The position numbers were made by a program, and so were the translations under genes. Below the pieces are notes generated by a model that was given only the letters and a program-made list of their open reading frames with translations, did not search any database and was not told where the DNA came from. Below are positions 46,072-54,574 of a DNA stretch of 64,000 bases, piece by piece. Position 1 is the first letter of the stretch. Each line of letters begins with the position of its first letter. Source of the stretch: Nakamurella alba (GTDB taxonomy: Bacteria > Actinomycetota > Actinomycetes > Mycobacteriales > Nakamurellaceae); NCBI RefSeq assembly GCF_009707545.1, contig NZ_WLYK01000003.1:124001-188000 (forward strand), written 5' to 3'.

Positions 46072-47280
46072 TTGTCGTCGGCTCGGCTGCTGCAGGCGCT
46101 GCCGGTCCCGGCCGGACCGGCGGCACTCGGCGTGCTGCCGGCGCTCACCCGGATGCTGGCGGGCGAAGGTCCGGCCCTGCTCCCCTACGACGCGGCCGGC
46201 ATCCCGGAGCCGGCGCACGGGCCGGACACCCCGCTCGACCCCGGCGAGGACGATCCCGACGACCCGACCGGGCTGGTGGTCGGCACCTCCGGATCCACCG
46301 GATCGGCGAAGGGCGCACTGCTCCCGGTGTCCGCGCTGGCCGCCTCCGCCGCGGCCACCCGCGCCCGGATCGTCGACGACCCGCGACCGGTGCACTGGTT
46401 GCTGGTGCTGCCCGCGCACCACGTCGCCGGGATCCAGGTGCTGCTGCGGGCGATCGCCGAGGGCACCGAGCCGGTGATCCCGGACCTGACCGGCGGTTTC
46501 ACCGCGCGCGGGTTGCAGGCGGCGATCGCCGCGATGCCGGCCGGCCCCCGGGTCACCTCCCTGGTGCCGACCCAGCTGCACCGGGTCCTCCAGGACCCCG
46601 AGGCGACCGCCGCGCTGGCCGGCCTGGACGCCGTCCTGGTCGGCGGGGCGGCCACCGCGCCGGCACTGCAGGAGCGGGCCCGGGCAGCGGGCATCCGGCT
46701 GCGCACCACCTACGGCATGACCGAGACCTGCGGCGGCTGCGTCTACGACGGCGTGCCGTTGGACGGTGTCGCGATCGACCTGGCCGGCGGCGGCACGGGG
46801 AGCGGCGGGCTCATCGGGATCAGCGGCCCGGTCCTCGCCCGCGGCTACCGGGGCCGGCCGGCGGACCCGGCTTTCGAGCCCGGGCCGCCGCGCACCTTCC
46901 GGACGGCGGACCTGGGGGCCTGGGCCGGCGACGGGACCCTGCACGTCCAGGGCCGGGCCGACGACGTGATCATCACCGGCGGCATCAAGATCGCCCCGGC
47001 GTTGGTCGAGGCCGCGCTGGCCGGCCTTCCGGGAGTGGCCGAGGTGGTGGTCGTCGGGGTGCCGGACGCGGAGTGGGGGCAGGCGGTCGCGGCAGTGGTC
47101 GTGCCGGTGCCCGGCTCGGCCGGACCCGACCCCGCTGCCGTCCGCGCCGCTGCCCGGTCCGTGCATCCCGCGGCCGCTCCGCGTCGCGTGATCGTCGTCG
47201 ACGCCCTGCCGCTGCGGGGCCCCGGCAAACCGGACCGGATGGCGATCCGGGCACTCGCCGCACGGCCCGAGGACGTCTGA
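46072..47280 (+). CDS. menE: o-Succinylbenzoate-CoA ligase
   Basis: 402 residues from a TTG directly after menB; the codon choice is supported only by tight coupling. An adenylate-forming enzyme: P-loop GTSGSTGSAKG (71-81), YGMTETCGGCVYDG and the hinge/lysine region GRADDVIITGGIKIAP, with the catalytic Lys in RGPGKPDRM near the C terminus. It is shorter than acyl-CoA synthetases of other families, as actinobacterial MenE is. It activates o-succinylbenzoate with ATP and CoA for MenB. Confidence 0.92.
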   Translation: MSSARLLQALPVPAGPAALGVLPALTRMLAGEGPALLPYDAAGIPEPAHGPDTPLDPGEDDPDDPTGLVVGTSGSTGSAKGALLPVSALAASAAATRARIVDDPRPVHWLLVLPAHHVAGIQVLLRAIAEGTEPVIPDLTGGFTARGLQAAIAAMPAGPRVTSLVPTQLHRVLQDPEATAALAGLDAVLVGGAATAPALQERARAAGIRLRTTYGMTETCGGCVYDGVPLDGVAIDLAGGGTGSGGLIGISGPVLARGYRGRPADPAFEPGPPRTFRTADLGAWAGDGTLHVQGRADDVIITGGIKIAPALVEAALAGLPGVAEVVVVGVPDAEWGQAVAAVVVPVPGSAGPDPAAVRAAARSVHPAAAPRRVIVVDALPLRGPGKPDRMAIRALAARPEDV

Positions 47281-47390
47281 CACCGCTCGTCCCGGGCGCT
47301 CCGGTCGGCCGGGCACCGTCCGTGCTGCCCGGGCCGGCGCCTGTTCGACGGTCCCGGTCCGCCGTGGCATCGGGTACCCGCCCGGCCCCG

Positions 47391-47396
47391 TAGGGT
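47391..47396 (+). promoter_or_regulatory. -10 hexamer TAGGGT of menA, near-leaderless
   Basis: Eight bases separate TAGGGT from the GTG start of menA. It is the same hexamer as at menB. No ribosome binding site is seen. Confidence 0.5.
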
Positions 47397-47404
47397 GATG
47401 CCAC

Positions 47405-48277
47405 GTGGCAACTGCACGTGAATGGCTCTCCGCCGCGCGCCCGCGCACCCTCCCCGCGGCCGTCGCGCCCGTCCTGGCCGGGTCCGGCGCGGCCGCGGCC
47501 GTCCTGTCCTTCTCGCTGTGGCGGGCGGCGCTGGCCCTGGTCGTCTCGCTCGCGCTGCAGGTCGGGGTCAACTACGCGAACGACTACTCCGACGGCATCC
47601 GCGGCACCGACGAGGTGCGCGTCGGCCCGATGCGGCTCGTCGGGTCCAAGCGCGCGGCCCCGGCGACCGTGAAGCGGGCGGCCTTCCTCTGCTTCGGCAT
47701 CGCCGGCGCGGTGGGTCTGGTGCTGGCCGCGGTGACCACCTGGTGGCTGGTGCCGTTCGGGGTGGCCGCCGTGCTGGCCGCCTGGTTCTACACCGGCGGG
47801 CCGCGCCCCTACGGCTACGCCGGGTTCGGCGAGATCTTCGTCTTCCTGTTCTTCGGACTGATGGCAGTGCTCGGGACCCAGTACGTGCAGGCTGAACGGA
47901 TCACCTACACCGGCCTGGCCGCCGCCATCGGCATCGGCCTGCTCGCCTGCGCGCTGCTGATGGTCAACAACCTGCGCGACATCGCCACCGACACCGAGCA
48001 CGGCAAGCGCACTCTCGCGGTGTTGCTCGGCGACCGGCTGTCCCGTTACGTGCTGCTGCTGATGATCGGCGGAGCATTCCTGGCCGTCGCGGTCATCGGC
48101 CTGCGGCACCCCTGGTGCCTGCTGGCCCTGCTCGCGCTGCCGCTCGCCGTGCCGCCGGTGCGCGCCGCGATGTCCGGGGCGCGCGGTCCGGCGCTGCTGC
48201 CCGCGCTGGGAGCGATCGGCCGGTTGGAGATCGTCTGGGCGGTCCTGCTGACCGCCGGTCTGGTCATCGGCCGCTGA
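47405..48277 (+). CDS. menA: 1,4-Dihydroxy-2-naphthoate polyprenyltransferase
   Basis: 290 residues from a GTG. A UbiA-superfamily membrane protein with about eight segments. The two Asp-rich motifs are QVGVNYANDYSDGIRGTD (first; NxxxDxxxG type) and NNLRDIATDTEHGKRT (second). It attaches the polyprenyl chain to 1,4-dihydroxy-2-naphthoate, giving demethylmenaquinone for MenG. It follows menE by 124 bases and appears to have its own promoter. Length and motifs are normal. Confidence 0.94.
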   Translation: MATAREWLSAARPRTLPAAVAPVLAGSGAAAAVLSFSLWRAALALVVSLALQVGVNYANDYSDGIRGTDEVRVGPMRLVGSKRAAPATVKRAAFLCFGIAGAVGLVLAAVTTWWLVPFGVAAVLAAWFYTGGPRPYGYAGFGEIFVFLFFGLMAVLGTQYVQAERITYTGLAAAIGIGLLACALLMVNNLRDIATDTEHGKRTLAVLLGDRLSRYVLLLMIGGAFLAVAVIGLRHPWCLLALLALPLAVPPVRAAMSGARGPALLPALGAIGRLEIVWAVLLTAGLVIGR

Positions 48278-48420
48278 TCCGGTCGGCCGTCGACGCCCCG
48301 GGAGCGCGCCGGCGGCCCGCAGCGACAACAGCCGGTCGACCGGGGGCGGCAGCATGGTCCGCGCGGTGGTTCCGACTCCGGGCGCCGCCCGTTCGCGACC
48401 CTGCCCCGGGATGGCCGGGC

Positions 48421-49413
48421 TCAGGCCGGGGTGACCTTCTGCAGCTTCTCCAGCGCGTGCTCGCCGCGCACCGACCGGACCGTGCCGGACCGGCCGCGCA
48501 TCACCAGCGAATCGGTCTCGGCCCCGCGCGAGGTGTAGCGGACGCCGTGCAGCAGCTCGCCGTCGGTGACGCCGGTGGCGATCATGAAGACGTTGTCGGT
48601 GCGCACCAGGTCCTCGGTGACCAGTACCCGGTCCAGGTCGTGCCCGGCGTCCAGGGCCCGCTGCTTCTGCACGTCGTCGGCGAACCACAGCTTGCCGTGG
48701 ATCGCACCGCCGAGCGCCCGCATCGCGCAGGCCGCGATGACGCCCTCCGGGGTGCCGCCGACGCCCATCATCAGGTCGACGCCGATGTGCCGCCGACCGG
48801 TCATGATCGCGCCGGCCACGTCGCCGTCGCTGATGAACTTGATCCGGGCACCGGTGGCCCGCACCTTGTTGACCAGCTCGGCGTGCCGCGGCCGGTCCAG
48901 GATGCACACGGTCATGTCCTGCGGCTTCTTGCCCAGGGCCCGGGCGACGGTGCGCACGTTCACCCCGGGCGGCGCCTCGATGTCGATCGCGTCGACACCC
49001 TCGGGGCCGACCGCGATCTTGTCCATGTAGAAGACGTCCTTGGGGTTGAACATCGTGCCGCGCTCGGCGATGGCGATCAGCGCCAGCGCGTTCGGCATGC
49101 CCTTGGACAGCAGCGTGGTGCCGTCGACCGGATCGACCGCGACGTCCCACTCGGTCCCGGTGCCGTCGCCGACCTCCTCGCCGTTGGCCAGCATCGGCGC
49201 CTCGTCCTTCTCGCCCTCGCCGATGATGATCGTTCCGCGCATCGGGATGGTGGAGAACATCAGTCGCATCTGGTCGACGGCGGCGGCGTCCCCCGCCTCC
49301 TTGTCCCCGCGGCCGGCCCACCGGCCGGCGGCCATGGCGGCGGCCTCGGTGACCCGGATCAGATCCAGGCCGAGATTGCGCTCGGGGAGTTGGTAGACGG
49401 GGACAGCAGTCAT
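48421..49413 (-). CDS. glpX: Class II fructose-1,6-bisphosphatase
   Basis: 330 residues from an ATG preceded by ATGAGG. The GlpX family motifs [24 protein letters not shown] and [13 protein letters not shown] (metal and substrate binding) are all present. It hydrolyses fructose 1,6-bisphosphate in gluconeogenesis; GlpX is the only or main FBPase in many actinobacteria. It converges on menA and is divergent from an unknown protein gene. The length is typical. Confidence 0.95.
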   Translation of the reverse strand: MTAVPVYQLPERNLGLDLIRVTEAAAMAAGRWAGRGDKEAGDAAAVDQMRLMFSTIPMRGTIIIGEGEKDEAPMLANGEEVGDGTGTEWDVAVDPVDGTTLLSKGMPNALALIAIAERGTMFNPKDVFYMDKIAVGPEGVDAIDIEAPPGVNVRTVARALGKKPQDMTVCILDRPRHAELVNKVRATGARIKFISDGDVAGAIMTGRRHIGVDLMMGVGGTPEGVIAACAMRALGGAIHGKLWFADDVQKQRALDAGHDLDRVLVTEDLVRTDNVFMIATGVTDGELLHGVRYTSRGAETDSLVMRGRSGTVRSVRGEHALEKLQKVTPA

Positions 49414-49441
49414 CGGGCCTCATTCCGCTCGGTGTCCCCGG

Positions 49442-49447
49442 AGCCTA
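49442..49447 (-). promoter_or_regulatory. Possible -10 hexamer TAGGCT of glpX
   Basis: TAGGCT lies 28 bases before the glpX ATG, leaving a short 5' UTR that includes the ATGAGG ribosome binding site. Confidence 0.4.
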
Positions 49448-49505
49448 CGGGAGCAGGTTCGGCCACCGACGTGCCGGGTGCGACGGTGCGGCGCACGATG
49501 TCGGG

Positions 49506-50156
49506 ATGTACATCGCCGGGACGGACCGTTGCCGGGTGGAGGTGGCCGAGCCGCTCCCGCTCGTCGTCGCCCTCTACCTGCGCGAGGTGGCCGACCTGGA
49601 TCCGCCGCGGGCGCGCGGGATCCCGCGGCTGGAACCGGCCTTCGACAGCTGGCCGGTGTGGGCCCGCAACCCGCCGTCGGACTGGGACCCGCCGCTGGTG
49701 CTGCGCTACGCCGCGGGCATCGACCTGGTCGACCGGGACCGCGCCTCCGAGGAGTGGGACCGCTGGTGGTCCCGGTTGCTGCTCACCCTGCCGACCCCGG
49801 ACCAGGCGTTCCGGCCGCCCGCGTTCCGCGCCTTCCGCAGCCTGCCGGCACTGCGCCTGCTGCTGCAGAAGTACCACGACGAGGCGGCGCGCTGGGCCGA
49901 GGCGGTGACCCAGGACCCGCGGGTGCAGGGCGCCCATGCCGCGCCGAGATCCGGTCTGGCCAGCATGATCTCGGACCTGGTCGGATCCGGACGGGCACAC
50001 GACTTCCGGCTCCGCCTGACGGTGATCCCGGTGGCCTCCAAGCACGCGTGGGTGCTCCGCCCCGACCACGTGCTCATCACCCGGCTGCTGATCGCCGACA
50101 CCGACAACGTCCTCGACTGGTTGCGCCCGAGAGTCCGCTCCCTCGCCGGTGTCTGA
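49506..50156 (+). CDS. Conserved-looking protein of unknown function
   Basis: 216 residues from an ATG. It is soluble, Trp- and Arg-rich (SWPVWARNPPSDWDPPL, RWWSRLLLTLP), without signal peptide or membrane segment. I do not recognise a domain. Codon use matches its neighbours and the frame has no antisense rival of similar quality, so it is probably real. It is divergent from glpX and its end faces an inverted-repeat element. Confidence 0.6.
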   Translation: MYIAGTDRCRVEVAEPLPLVVALYLREVADLDPPRARGIPRLEPAFDSWPVWARNPPSDWDPPLVLRYAAGIDLVDRDRASEEWDRWWSRLLLTLPTPDQAFRPPAFRAFRSLPALRLLLQKYHDEAARWAEAVTQDPRVQGAHAAPRSGLASMISDLVGSGRAHDFRLRLTVIPVASKHAWVLRPDHVLITRLLIADTDNVLDWLRPRVRSLAGV

Positions 50157-50170
50157 CCCACCCCGCCCCT

Positions 50171-50275
50171 GGCGCGAGGATCAACTTCGCCTGCGCGTAC
50201 GAAGCCGGCGACTCGTGCCCCACCAGTCCCATTGGGGCCACTTTCCCACGCGCCGGCGAAGTTGATCCTCGCGCC
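50171..50275. repeat. Inverted-repeat element, copy 1
   Basis: Arms at 50171-50198 and 50248-50275 match at 27 of 28 bases, with the outer 21 perfect. The ends read GGCGCGAGGATCAACTTCGC on each strand. A smaller stem, GCCCCA/TGGGGC, lies within the 49-base centre. It fills the gap between two convergent genes, so it may also end transcription from both sides. A related copy lies at 53879-53979. Confidence 0.88.
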
Positions 50276-50284
50276 GGGGGGCCG

Positions 50285-51421
50285 TCAGGTGACGGGGAGG
50301 TCGTCCTTCCAGGTGGTCACCGACTCCAGGATCTCCGGATTGGGTGTGACGCCCAGGCCCGGCCCGCTGGGCACCGCGACGTGGCCGTCCTCGATCACGA
50401 ACGGGGTGGTGATGTCCTGCGCGTAGAACCGGTCGGAGGCCGAGATGTCGCCCGGCAGCGAGAATCCCGGCAGCGCGGCGAGGGCGGCGTTGGCCGCGCG
50501 GCCGAGCCCGGTCTCCAGCATGCCGCCGCACCAGACGGCGATCCCGTGCGCCCGGGCCAGGTCGTGGATCCGCCGCGCCTCCAGGTAGCCGCCGACCCGC
50601 CCCGGCTTGATGTTGATCACCCGGCAGGCGCCCATCGAGATCGCGTCCGCCGCCGCACGTGCCGACACGACCGACTCGTCCAGACAGATCGGCGTGGACA
50701 CCAGCCGGGCCAGCTGGGCGTGCTGCCGCAGGTCGTCCTCCGGCATCGGCTGCTCGATCAGCAGCAATCCGAAGGCGTCGAGCCGGCGCAGCTGCGCGGC
50801 GTCGGCCAGCGTGTACGCGGCGTTCGCGTCGACCTGCAGCGGGATGTCGTCACCGAACCGCTCCCGGACGGCAGCCACCGCGTCCACGTCCCAGCCGGGC
50901 CGGATCTTCAGCTTGATCCGGACGTACCCCTGGTCCAGGTAGTCGCCGACGACCTCCAGCAGCTGCGGGATCGAGTCCTGGATGCCGACCGAGACCCCGG
51001 ACGGCACCCGGTCGTGCTCGGCACCGAGGTGCTCGGCGAAGGAGATGCCGCGGGCCCGCAGTTCCGCGTCGAGGACCGCCATCTCCAGCGCGGCCTTGGC
51101 CATCGGGTGACCGACGACGGGCTCCAGCAGGCCCGAGACACGCTGCGCGGTCAGCGAACTCCCGGCGGCCAGCAACTTCGGCAGCAGGAACCGCCGGGTC
51201 ACCTCGACCGCACCGGCGACGTACTCAGCGGAATAGACGGGGGCGTCCATCGCGACGCACTCGCCCCAGCCGGTGCTCTCCACCGGGCCGGCCGGGGTGT
51301 CCACCACCGCGTCGATCCGGATCAGCAGGGCGATCTTGTCGTCCTCGGTGCCGAACGAGGTGGTGAACGGCGAGCGCAGCGGCATCTCGACGATCCGCAG
51401 CTGTGCCCCGGTGATCCTCAT
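50285..51421 (-). CDS. Enolase-superfamily N-acyl(succinyl)amino acid racemase / OSBS-like enzyme
   Basis: 378 residues from the ATG at 51421, overlapping the upstream stop by ATGA. The muconate-lactonizing subgroup residues are intact: K170/K172 (KLK), D198 (DANAAY), E223 (EQPM), D248 (LDES) and K272 (NIKPG). Each lies exactly nine positions after K161/K163, D189, E214, D239 and K263 of the Amycolatopsis N-acylamino acid racemase. Members of this family can also have OSBS activity. Because a true menC is present at 41369-42352 and a GNAT gene is directly upstream, racemisation of N-succinylamino acids is the better guess. Confidence 0.85.
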   Translation of the reverse strand: MRITGAQLRIVEMPLRSPFTTSFGTEDDKIALLIRIDAVVDTPAGPVESTGWGECVAMDAPVYSAEYVAGAVEVTRRFLLPKLLAAGSSLTAQRVSGLLEPVVGHPMAKAALEMAVLDAELRARGISFAEHLGAEHDRVPSGVSVGIQDSIPQLLEVVGDYLDQGYVRIKLKIRPGWDVDAVAAVRERFGDDIPLQVDANAAYTLADAAQLRRLDAFGLLLIEQPMPEDDLRQHAQLARLVSTPICLDESVVSARAAADAISMGACRVINIKPGRVGGYLEARRIHDLARAHGIAVWCGGMLETGLGRAANAALAALPGFSLPGDISASDRFYAQDITTPFVIEDGHVAVPSGPGLGVTPNPEILESVTTWKDDLPVT

Positions 51422-52296
51422 GACTCCTCCGTCCCCGCACCGGCCGTCCGGTGCAGCAGGTATCCACGGCCGGGCAGCTGGTCGACGATCCGCGCGCCGG
51501 CATCCAGCAGCGTGGTGAGCACCTCCCGTTGGGCCAGCCGCCAGTCCAGCGCCGACCGCGGGTCGGTCTTCCGCAGCGTCTCCACGTCGTCGGGCATCGC
51601 CGCGGTGACCCGCTGGTCCTGCGCCAGCGCCTCCCGGTCGATGACCGGTCGCCCGTCCGGGCCCACCGCCAGGGCCTGCCGGATCTCCGGGTGCCCGGCG
51701 GGTCCGGGAGCGGCCGCACCCGACGCGGCCGCGGCGGCCGCGGCGAGGGCCGGAGAGGACAGCAGCTCCCAGACCGCGAGCATCCGGTCGGTCGGCTGGC
51801 CGGCGTTGATCGCATCCGGCATCTCGCCGTAGAAGTCGACCAGGTACCGCACCGGGCGCGCACCCAACCGGCGGATGTTGAACCAGGCGTTGCGGGAGAT
51901 CAGCGGGTCGTAGGTCCAGGCGACCGCACCGATCCCGCGCTGCAGACACCAGGCCCGCTGGTGCCACTTGATCGCCCCGCCGACGCCTTTCGAGACGCCG
52001 AGTGCCCCGGTGATGTGCGAGTGCAGTCCGGCGTCACCGGTGGACAGGAACGCCGCCGAGGCGGCGACCATGCCACCGGATGCGTCGAAGGCGCCCACCA
52101 CGTAGTTGCCACTGTGCGCCAGGGCCTGCAGCAGACCGGGCTGCATCTCGGTGCCGCCCGGGCCGATGTCCCACACCTCGTCGAAGATCGCTGCGGCGCG
52201 GTGCATCTCGGTCATCCCGTGCAGCTCGCGGACCTCGACGCCGGCCCGCTCCGCGACGGCCAGCGCCACCCGTTCTGGCTCCGGTGTGTCAGCCAC
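51418..52296 (-). CDS. Predicted GNAT-superfamily N-acyltransferase (COG3375 type)
   Basis: 292 residues from the GTG at 52296, which overlaps the upstream gene by eight bases. Its central region ([43 protein letters not shown] read in two parts; [20 protein letters not shown]) matches the predicted acetyltransferase family COG3375. In Geobacillus such a gene sits beside an N-succinylamino acid racemase and was shown to be a succinyltransferase acting on D-amino acids. The order and overlaps here repeat that pairing, so a D-amino acid N-succinyltransferase is plausible. The N-terminal extension upstream of the GTG overlaps the PLP gene and is not used. Confidence 0.8.
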   Translation of the reverse strand: MADTPEPERVALAVAERAGVEVRELHGMTEMHRAAAIFDEVWDIGPGGTEMQPGLLQALAHSGNYVVGAFDASGGMVAASAAFLSTGDAGLHSHITGALGVSKGVGGAIKWHQRAWCLQRGIGAVAWTYDPLISRNAWFNIRRLGARPVRYLVDFYGEMPDAINAGQPTDRMLAVWELLSSPALAAAAAAASGAAAPGPAGHPEIRQALAVGPDGRPVIDREALAQDQRVTAAMPDDVETLRKTDPRSALDWRLAQREVLTTLLDAGARIVDQLPGRGYLLHRTAGAGTEES

Positions 52297-53413
52297 GCCA
52301 GGGTCCGCCGGCCAGGAACTCCCGCAGCATCGCCGCCGACGGCGCCGGGTCCCAGCCGCGTCCGGCGACCCACTCCGCGTCGGCATAGGTGTGCACGTAG
52401 CGCTCGCCCCCGTCGCAGATGAGCGACACGATGCTGCCGGTCCGGCCGGCCGCCGCCATCTCCGCCGCCAGCCCGAACGCCGCCCAGAGGTTCGTCCCGG
52501 TGGACGGTCCGACCCCACGCCCGAGCACCTCGCCGGCCACCTGCATCGCGGCGATCGAGCAGGCGTCGGGCACCGCCACCATCCGGTCGATGATCTCCGG
52601 CACGAACGACGGCTCCATCCGTGGCCGGCCGATGCCCTCGATCTTCGATCCGGGCGCGGTCCGCGCCGGGTCGTCGTCGCACCAGCCGCCGAAGAACGCC
52701 GAGTCCTGCGGGTCCGGGACGCACAGCCGGGTCAGGTGGCCGCGGTAGCGGATGTACCGGCCGATGGTGGCGCTGGTGCCGCCGGTCCCGGCCGCCACCA
52801 CGATCCACTCCGGCTCCGGGTGCCGCTCCAGTTCCAACTGGGCGAACACCGACTCGGCGATGTTGTTGTTGCCACGCCAGTCGGTGGCCCGTTCGGCATG
52901 GGTGAACTGGTCCATGTAGTGGCCGTTGCAGTCGGCGGCCAAGCGGCGTGAGACGTCGTAGATCGCGGCCGGGTCGTCGACGAGATGGCAACGCCCGCCT
53001 TCCCTCTCGATCAGCGCGATCTTCTCCGGCGACGTCCAGGACGTCATCACCGCGACGAACGGGACGCCGATCAACCGGGCGAAGTACGCCTCGGAGACCG
53101 CGGTCGAACCGGACGACGCCTCCACGACGGTGGTGCCCTCGCGGATCCAGCCGTTGCACAGCGCGTAGAGGAACAGCGAGCGGGCCAGCCGGTGCTTGAG
53201 CGATCCGGTGACGTGTGTCGACTCGTCCTTGAGATAGAGGTCGACGCCGAGGCCCGGCGGCATCGGGAACCGGATCAGGTGGGTGTCGGCGCTGCGCTGG
53301 GCATCGGCGGAGATGATCCGCACCGCCCGCGCCACCCATTCCCGGGCGGCCGCGTCGGACCGGTCCACCACGTACGCGGGACGGAGTGCTGAATCGGTCA
53401 CGCGATCGGTCAC
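52289..53413 (-). CDS. cds1: PLP-dependent cysteine synthase-fold enzyme, Cds1-like cysteine desulfhydrase
   Basis: 374 residues from a GTG. A fold type II PLP enzyme with the cofactor lysine in [19 protein letters not shown], a substrate loop [15 protein letters not shown] and a phosphate-binding [14 protein letters not shown]. The sequence resembles Rv3684 (Cds1) of M. tuberculosis, which releases sulfide, ammonia and pyruvate from cysteine. It heads an operon with the GNAT and racemase genes, and an AsnC/Lrp regulator is 0.7 kb upstream. Other fold II lyases or synthases cannot be excluded. TAGGCT seven bases before the GTG suggests a leaderless mRNA. Confidence 0.82.
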   Translation of the reverse strand: MTDRVTDSALRPAYVVDRSDAAAREWVARAVRIISADAQRSADTHLIRFPMPPGLGVDLYLKDESTHVTGSLKHRLARSLFLYALCNGWIREGTTVVEASSGSTAVSEAYFARLIGVPFVAVMTSWTSPEKIALIEREGGRCHLVDDPAAIYDVSRRLAADCNGHYMDQFTHAERATDWRGNNNIAESVFAQLELERHPEPEWIVVAAGTGGTSATIGRYIRYRGHLTRLCVPDPQDSAFFGGWCDDDPARTAPGSKIEGIGRPRMEPSFVPEIIDRMVAVPDACSIAAMQVAGEVLGRGVGPSTGTNLWAAFGLAAEMAAAGRTGSIVSLICDGGERYVHTYADAEWVAGRGWDPAPSAAMLREFLAGGPWRG

Positions 53414-53420
53414 GGGCAGG

Positions 53421-53426
53421 AGCCTA
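53421..53426 (-). promoter_or_regulatory. -10 hexamer TAGGCT of the cds1-like gene, leaderless type
   Basis: Seven bases separate the hexamer from the GTG at 53413. The hexamer lies inside the 3' end of the DUF4229 gene, so the operon can be transcribed independently of it. Confidence 0.45.
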
Positions 53427-53822
53427 CGGCCGGTCCTGATCGCCGGACAGGGCGGCTCGCAACCGCTCGCGTTCCTGGCGCCGGTGCTCGGTCGCCGATG
53501 CCATCAGCTCGTTGACCCGGCGGCGGACCGGGCCCAGCAGCAGCCAGGCCAGCGGCATCTGCAGCACGACGGCGAAGACCAGCGCGACGATCAACGGCAT
53601 GAAGATGGCCAGGATCGCGGTGAGCACGGCGATGATCACCAGTCGGAGCACGGTGTAGAGGACCAGTGCGCCGGCCAAACCGCCCGGCTTCGGGGTGAGG
53701 GGCTGCGGTCCGGACGGGTCGGGGTTCGCGGAGGCCGCGCCGGTGGGCTCCGGGGTCGCGGCCGCCGCGCCGGCGGGCTCGGGGGTCGTCGGTCCGGCCT
53801 GCTCGGGCTGCGTCTCGCTCAC
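53424..53822 (-). CDS. DUF4229 family membrane protein
   Basis: 132 residues from a GTG. The first 45 residues are a low-complexity run of three TPEPxGAA-like units, probably disordered. Two closely spaced hydrophobic segments follow (about residues 48-90) and then a basic, coiled-coil-like tail ([21 protein letters not shown]). This layout fits DUF4229, a small actinobacterial family often found near menA and ccs genes. Its function is unknown. TAGCCT six bases before the start suggests a leaderless mRNA. Confidence 0.75.
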   Translation of the reverse strand: MSETQPEQAGPTTPEPAGAAAATPEPTGAASANPDPSGPQPLTPKPGGLAGALVLYTVLRLVIIAVLTAILAIFMPLIVALVFAVVLQMPLAWLLLGPVRRRVNELMASATEHRRQERERLRAALSGDQDRP

Positions 53823-53828
53823 ACCACC

Positions 53829-53834
53829 AGGCTA
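53829..53834 (-). promoter_or_regulatory. -10 hexamer TAGCCT of the DUF4229 gene, leaderless type
   Basis: Six bases separate TAGCCT from the GTG start at 53822, with no ribosome binding site between. Confidence 0.45.
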
Positions 53835-53878
53835 GCCCCGCATCCGCCGCACCCTCCCCCGTCGCGCCCGCCCCCTGT

Positions 53879-53979
53879 CGCGATGATCAACTTCGCCTGC
53901 GCGTACGAACTCGTCGACTCCTGTCACACCAGCAACAACAACACTGTGATCCCACGTGTCGAGGAAGTTGATCATCGCG
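53879..53979. repeat. Inverted-repeat element, copy 2
   Basis: Arms CGCGATGATCAACTTC (53879-53894) and its complement at 53964-53979 match perfectly over 16 bases. The inner left part GCCTGCGCGTACGAA is identical to copy 1 at 50171-50275, as are CACCAG and CCCACG further in. A TCACA/TGTGA stem lies in the centre. The rest of the centre differs from copy 1. It is upstream of the DUF4229 gene in a 299-bp non-coding gap. Confidence 0.85.
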
Positions 53980-53996
53980 CGGAGGTGGGGCAGGGG

Positions 53997-54032
53997 TGTG
54001 GCCGGGCGGCAGGAATGTGGCCGGGCGGCAGG
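53997..54032. repeat. 17-bp direct repeat in a G-rich tract
   Basis: TGTGGCCGGGCGGCAGG occurs at 53997-54013 and 54016-54032. The surrounding 53980-54115 is strongly G-rich on the plus strand, with many GGG runs, and follows the stop of the AsnC/Lrp gene on the other strand. I see no gene in it. Confidence 0.65.
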
Positions 54033-54121
54033 GCGGGGCAGGGCGGATCGCGGCGGGGCCGGGGTCGCGGCGAGGCGGGGCCGAGGTGGTGCAGCGAGGC
54101 GGGCGGGCCCGGACGACGAGC

Positions 54122-54574
54122 TCAGGAGTCGGCGATTGTCCGGTAGCGACTCTCGAACCGGGTGGCGAGGACGACGGTGGTGCGGGTGCGCGCGACACCG
54201 TCGATCGCACGGAGCGTGCCGAGCAACTGGTGCAGGTCGTCGACGCTGGCCACCCGGACCCAGAGCAGGAACGCCTCGTCGCCAGCGACCGCGTAGCAGC
54301 TCTCCACCTCGGGGATGGCATCCAGTGCGGCGCCGATGATCTCGTCGCGACCGTTCTCCCCCGGCTCGATCCCGATCATCGCGGTCACCCCGATGCCGAC
54401 CGAGCCGGGCGCCACGTCGGCGCGGTACCCGAGGATCACGCCGGCCGACTCGAGCTTCCCGACACGCTCGTGCACCGCCGACGACGAGAGCCCGACGGCC
54501 CGGCCCAGCTCCGCGTAGCTGGCCCGCCCGTCCTTGCGCAGCGCATCGACCAGCCGTCGGTCCACCAGATCCAT
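54122..54574 (-). CDS. Lrp/AsnC family transcriptional regulator
   Basis: 150 residues from the ATG at 54574; an upstream GTG reading adds only low-complexity sequence. An N-terminal helix-turn-helix (GRASYAELGRAVGLSSSAVH) and a RAM domain (about 65-145) are present. It is upstream of, and in the same direction as, the DUF4229 and cds1-GNAT-racemase genes. AsnC/Lrp regulators such as DecR control cysteine desulfhydrases in other bacteria, so it may sense an amino acid and govern that operon; this is inference. TACCGT six bases before the ATG suggests a leaderless mRNA. Confidence 0.88.
   Translation of the reverse strand: MDLVDRRLVDALRKDGRASYAELGRAVGLSSSAVHERVGKLESAGVILGYRADVAPGSVGIGVTAMIGIEPGENGRDEIIGAALDAIPEVESCYAVAGDEAFLLWVRVASVDDLHQLLGTLRAIDGVARTRTTVVLATRFESRYRTIADS

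Noticed and set aside
50285-51421. Second menC
   Set aside because: Although in the same superfamily, its residues align to N-acylamino acid racemase, a true menC is present at 41369-42352, and it is paired with an acyltransferase gene. OSBS side activity remains possible.
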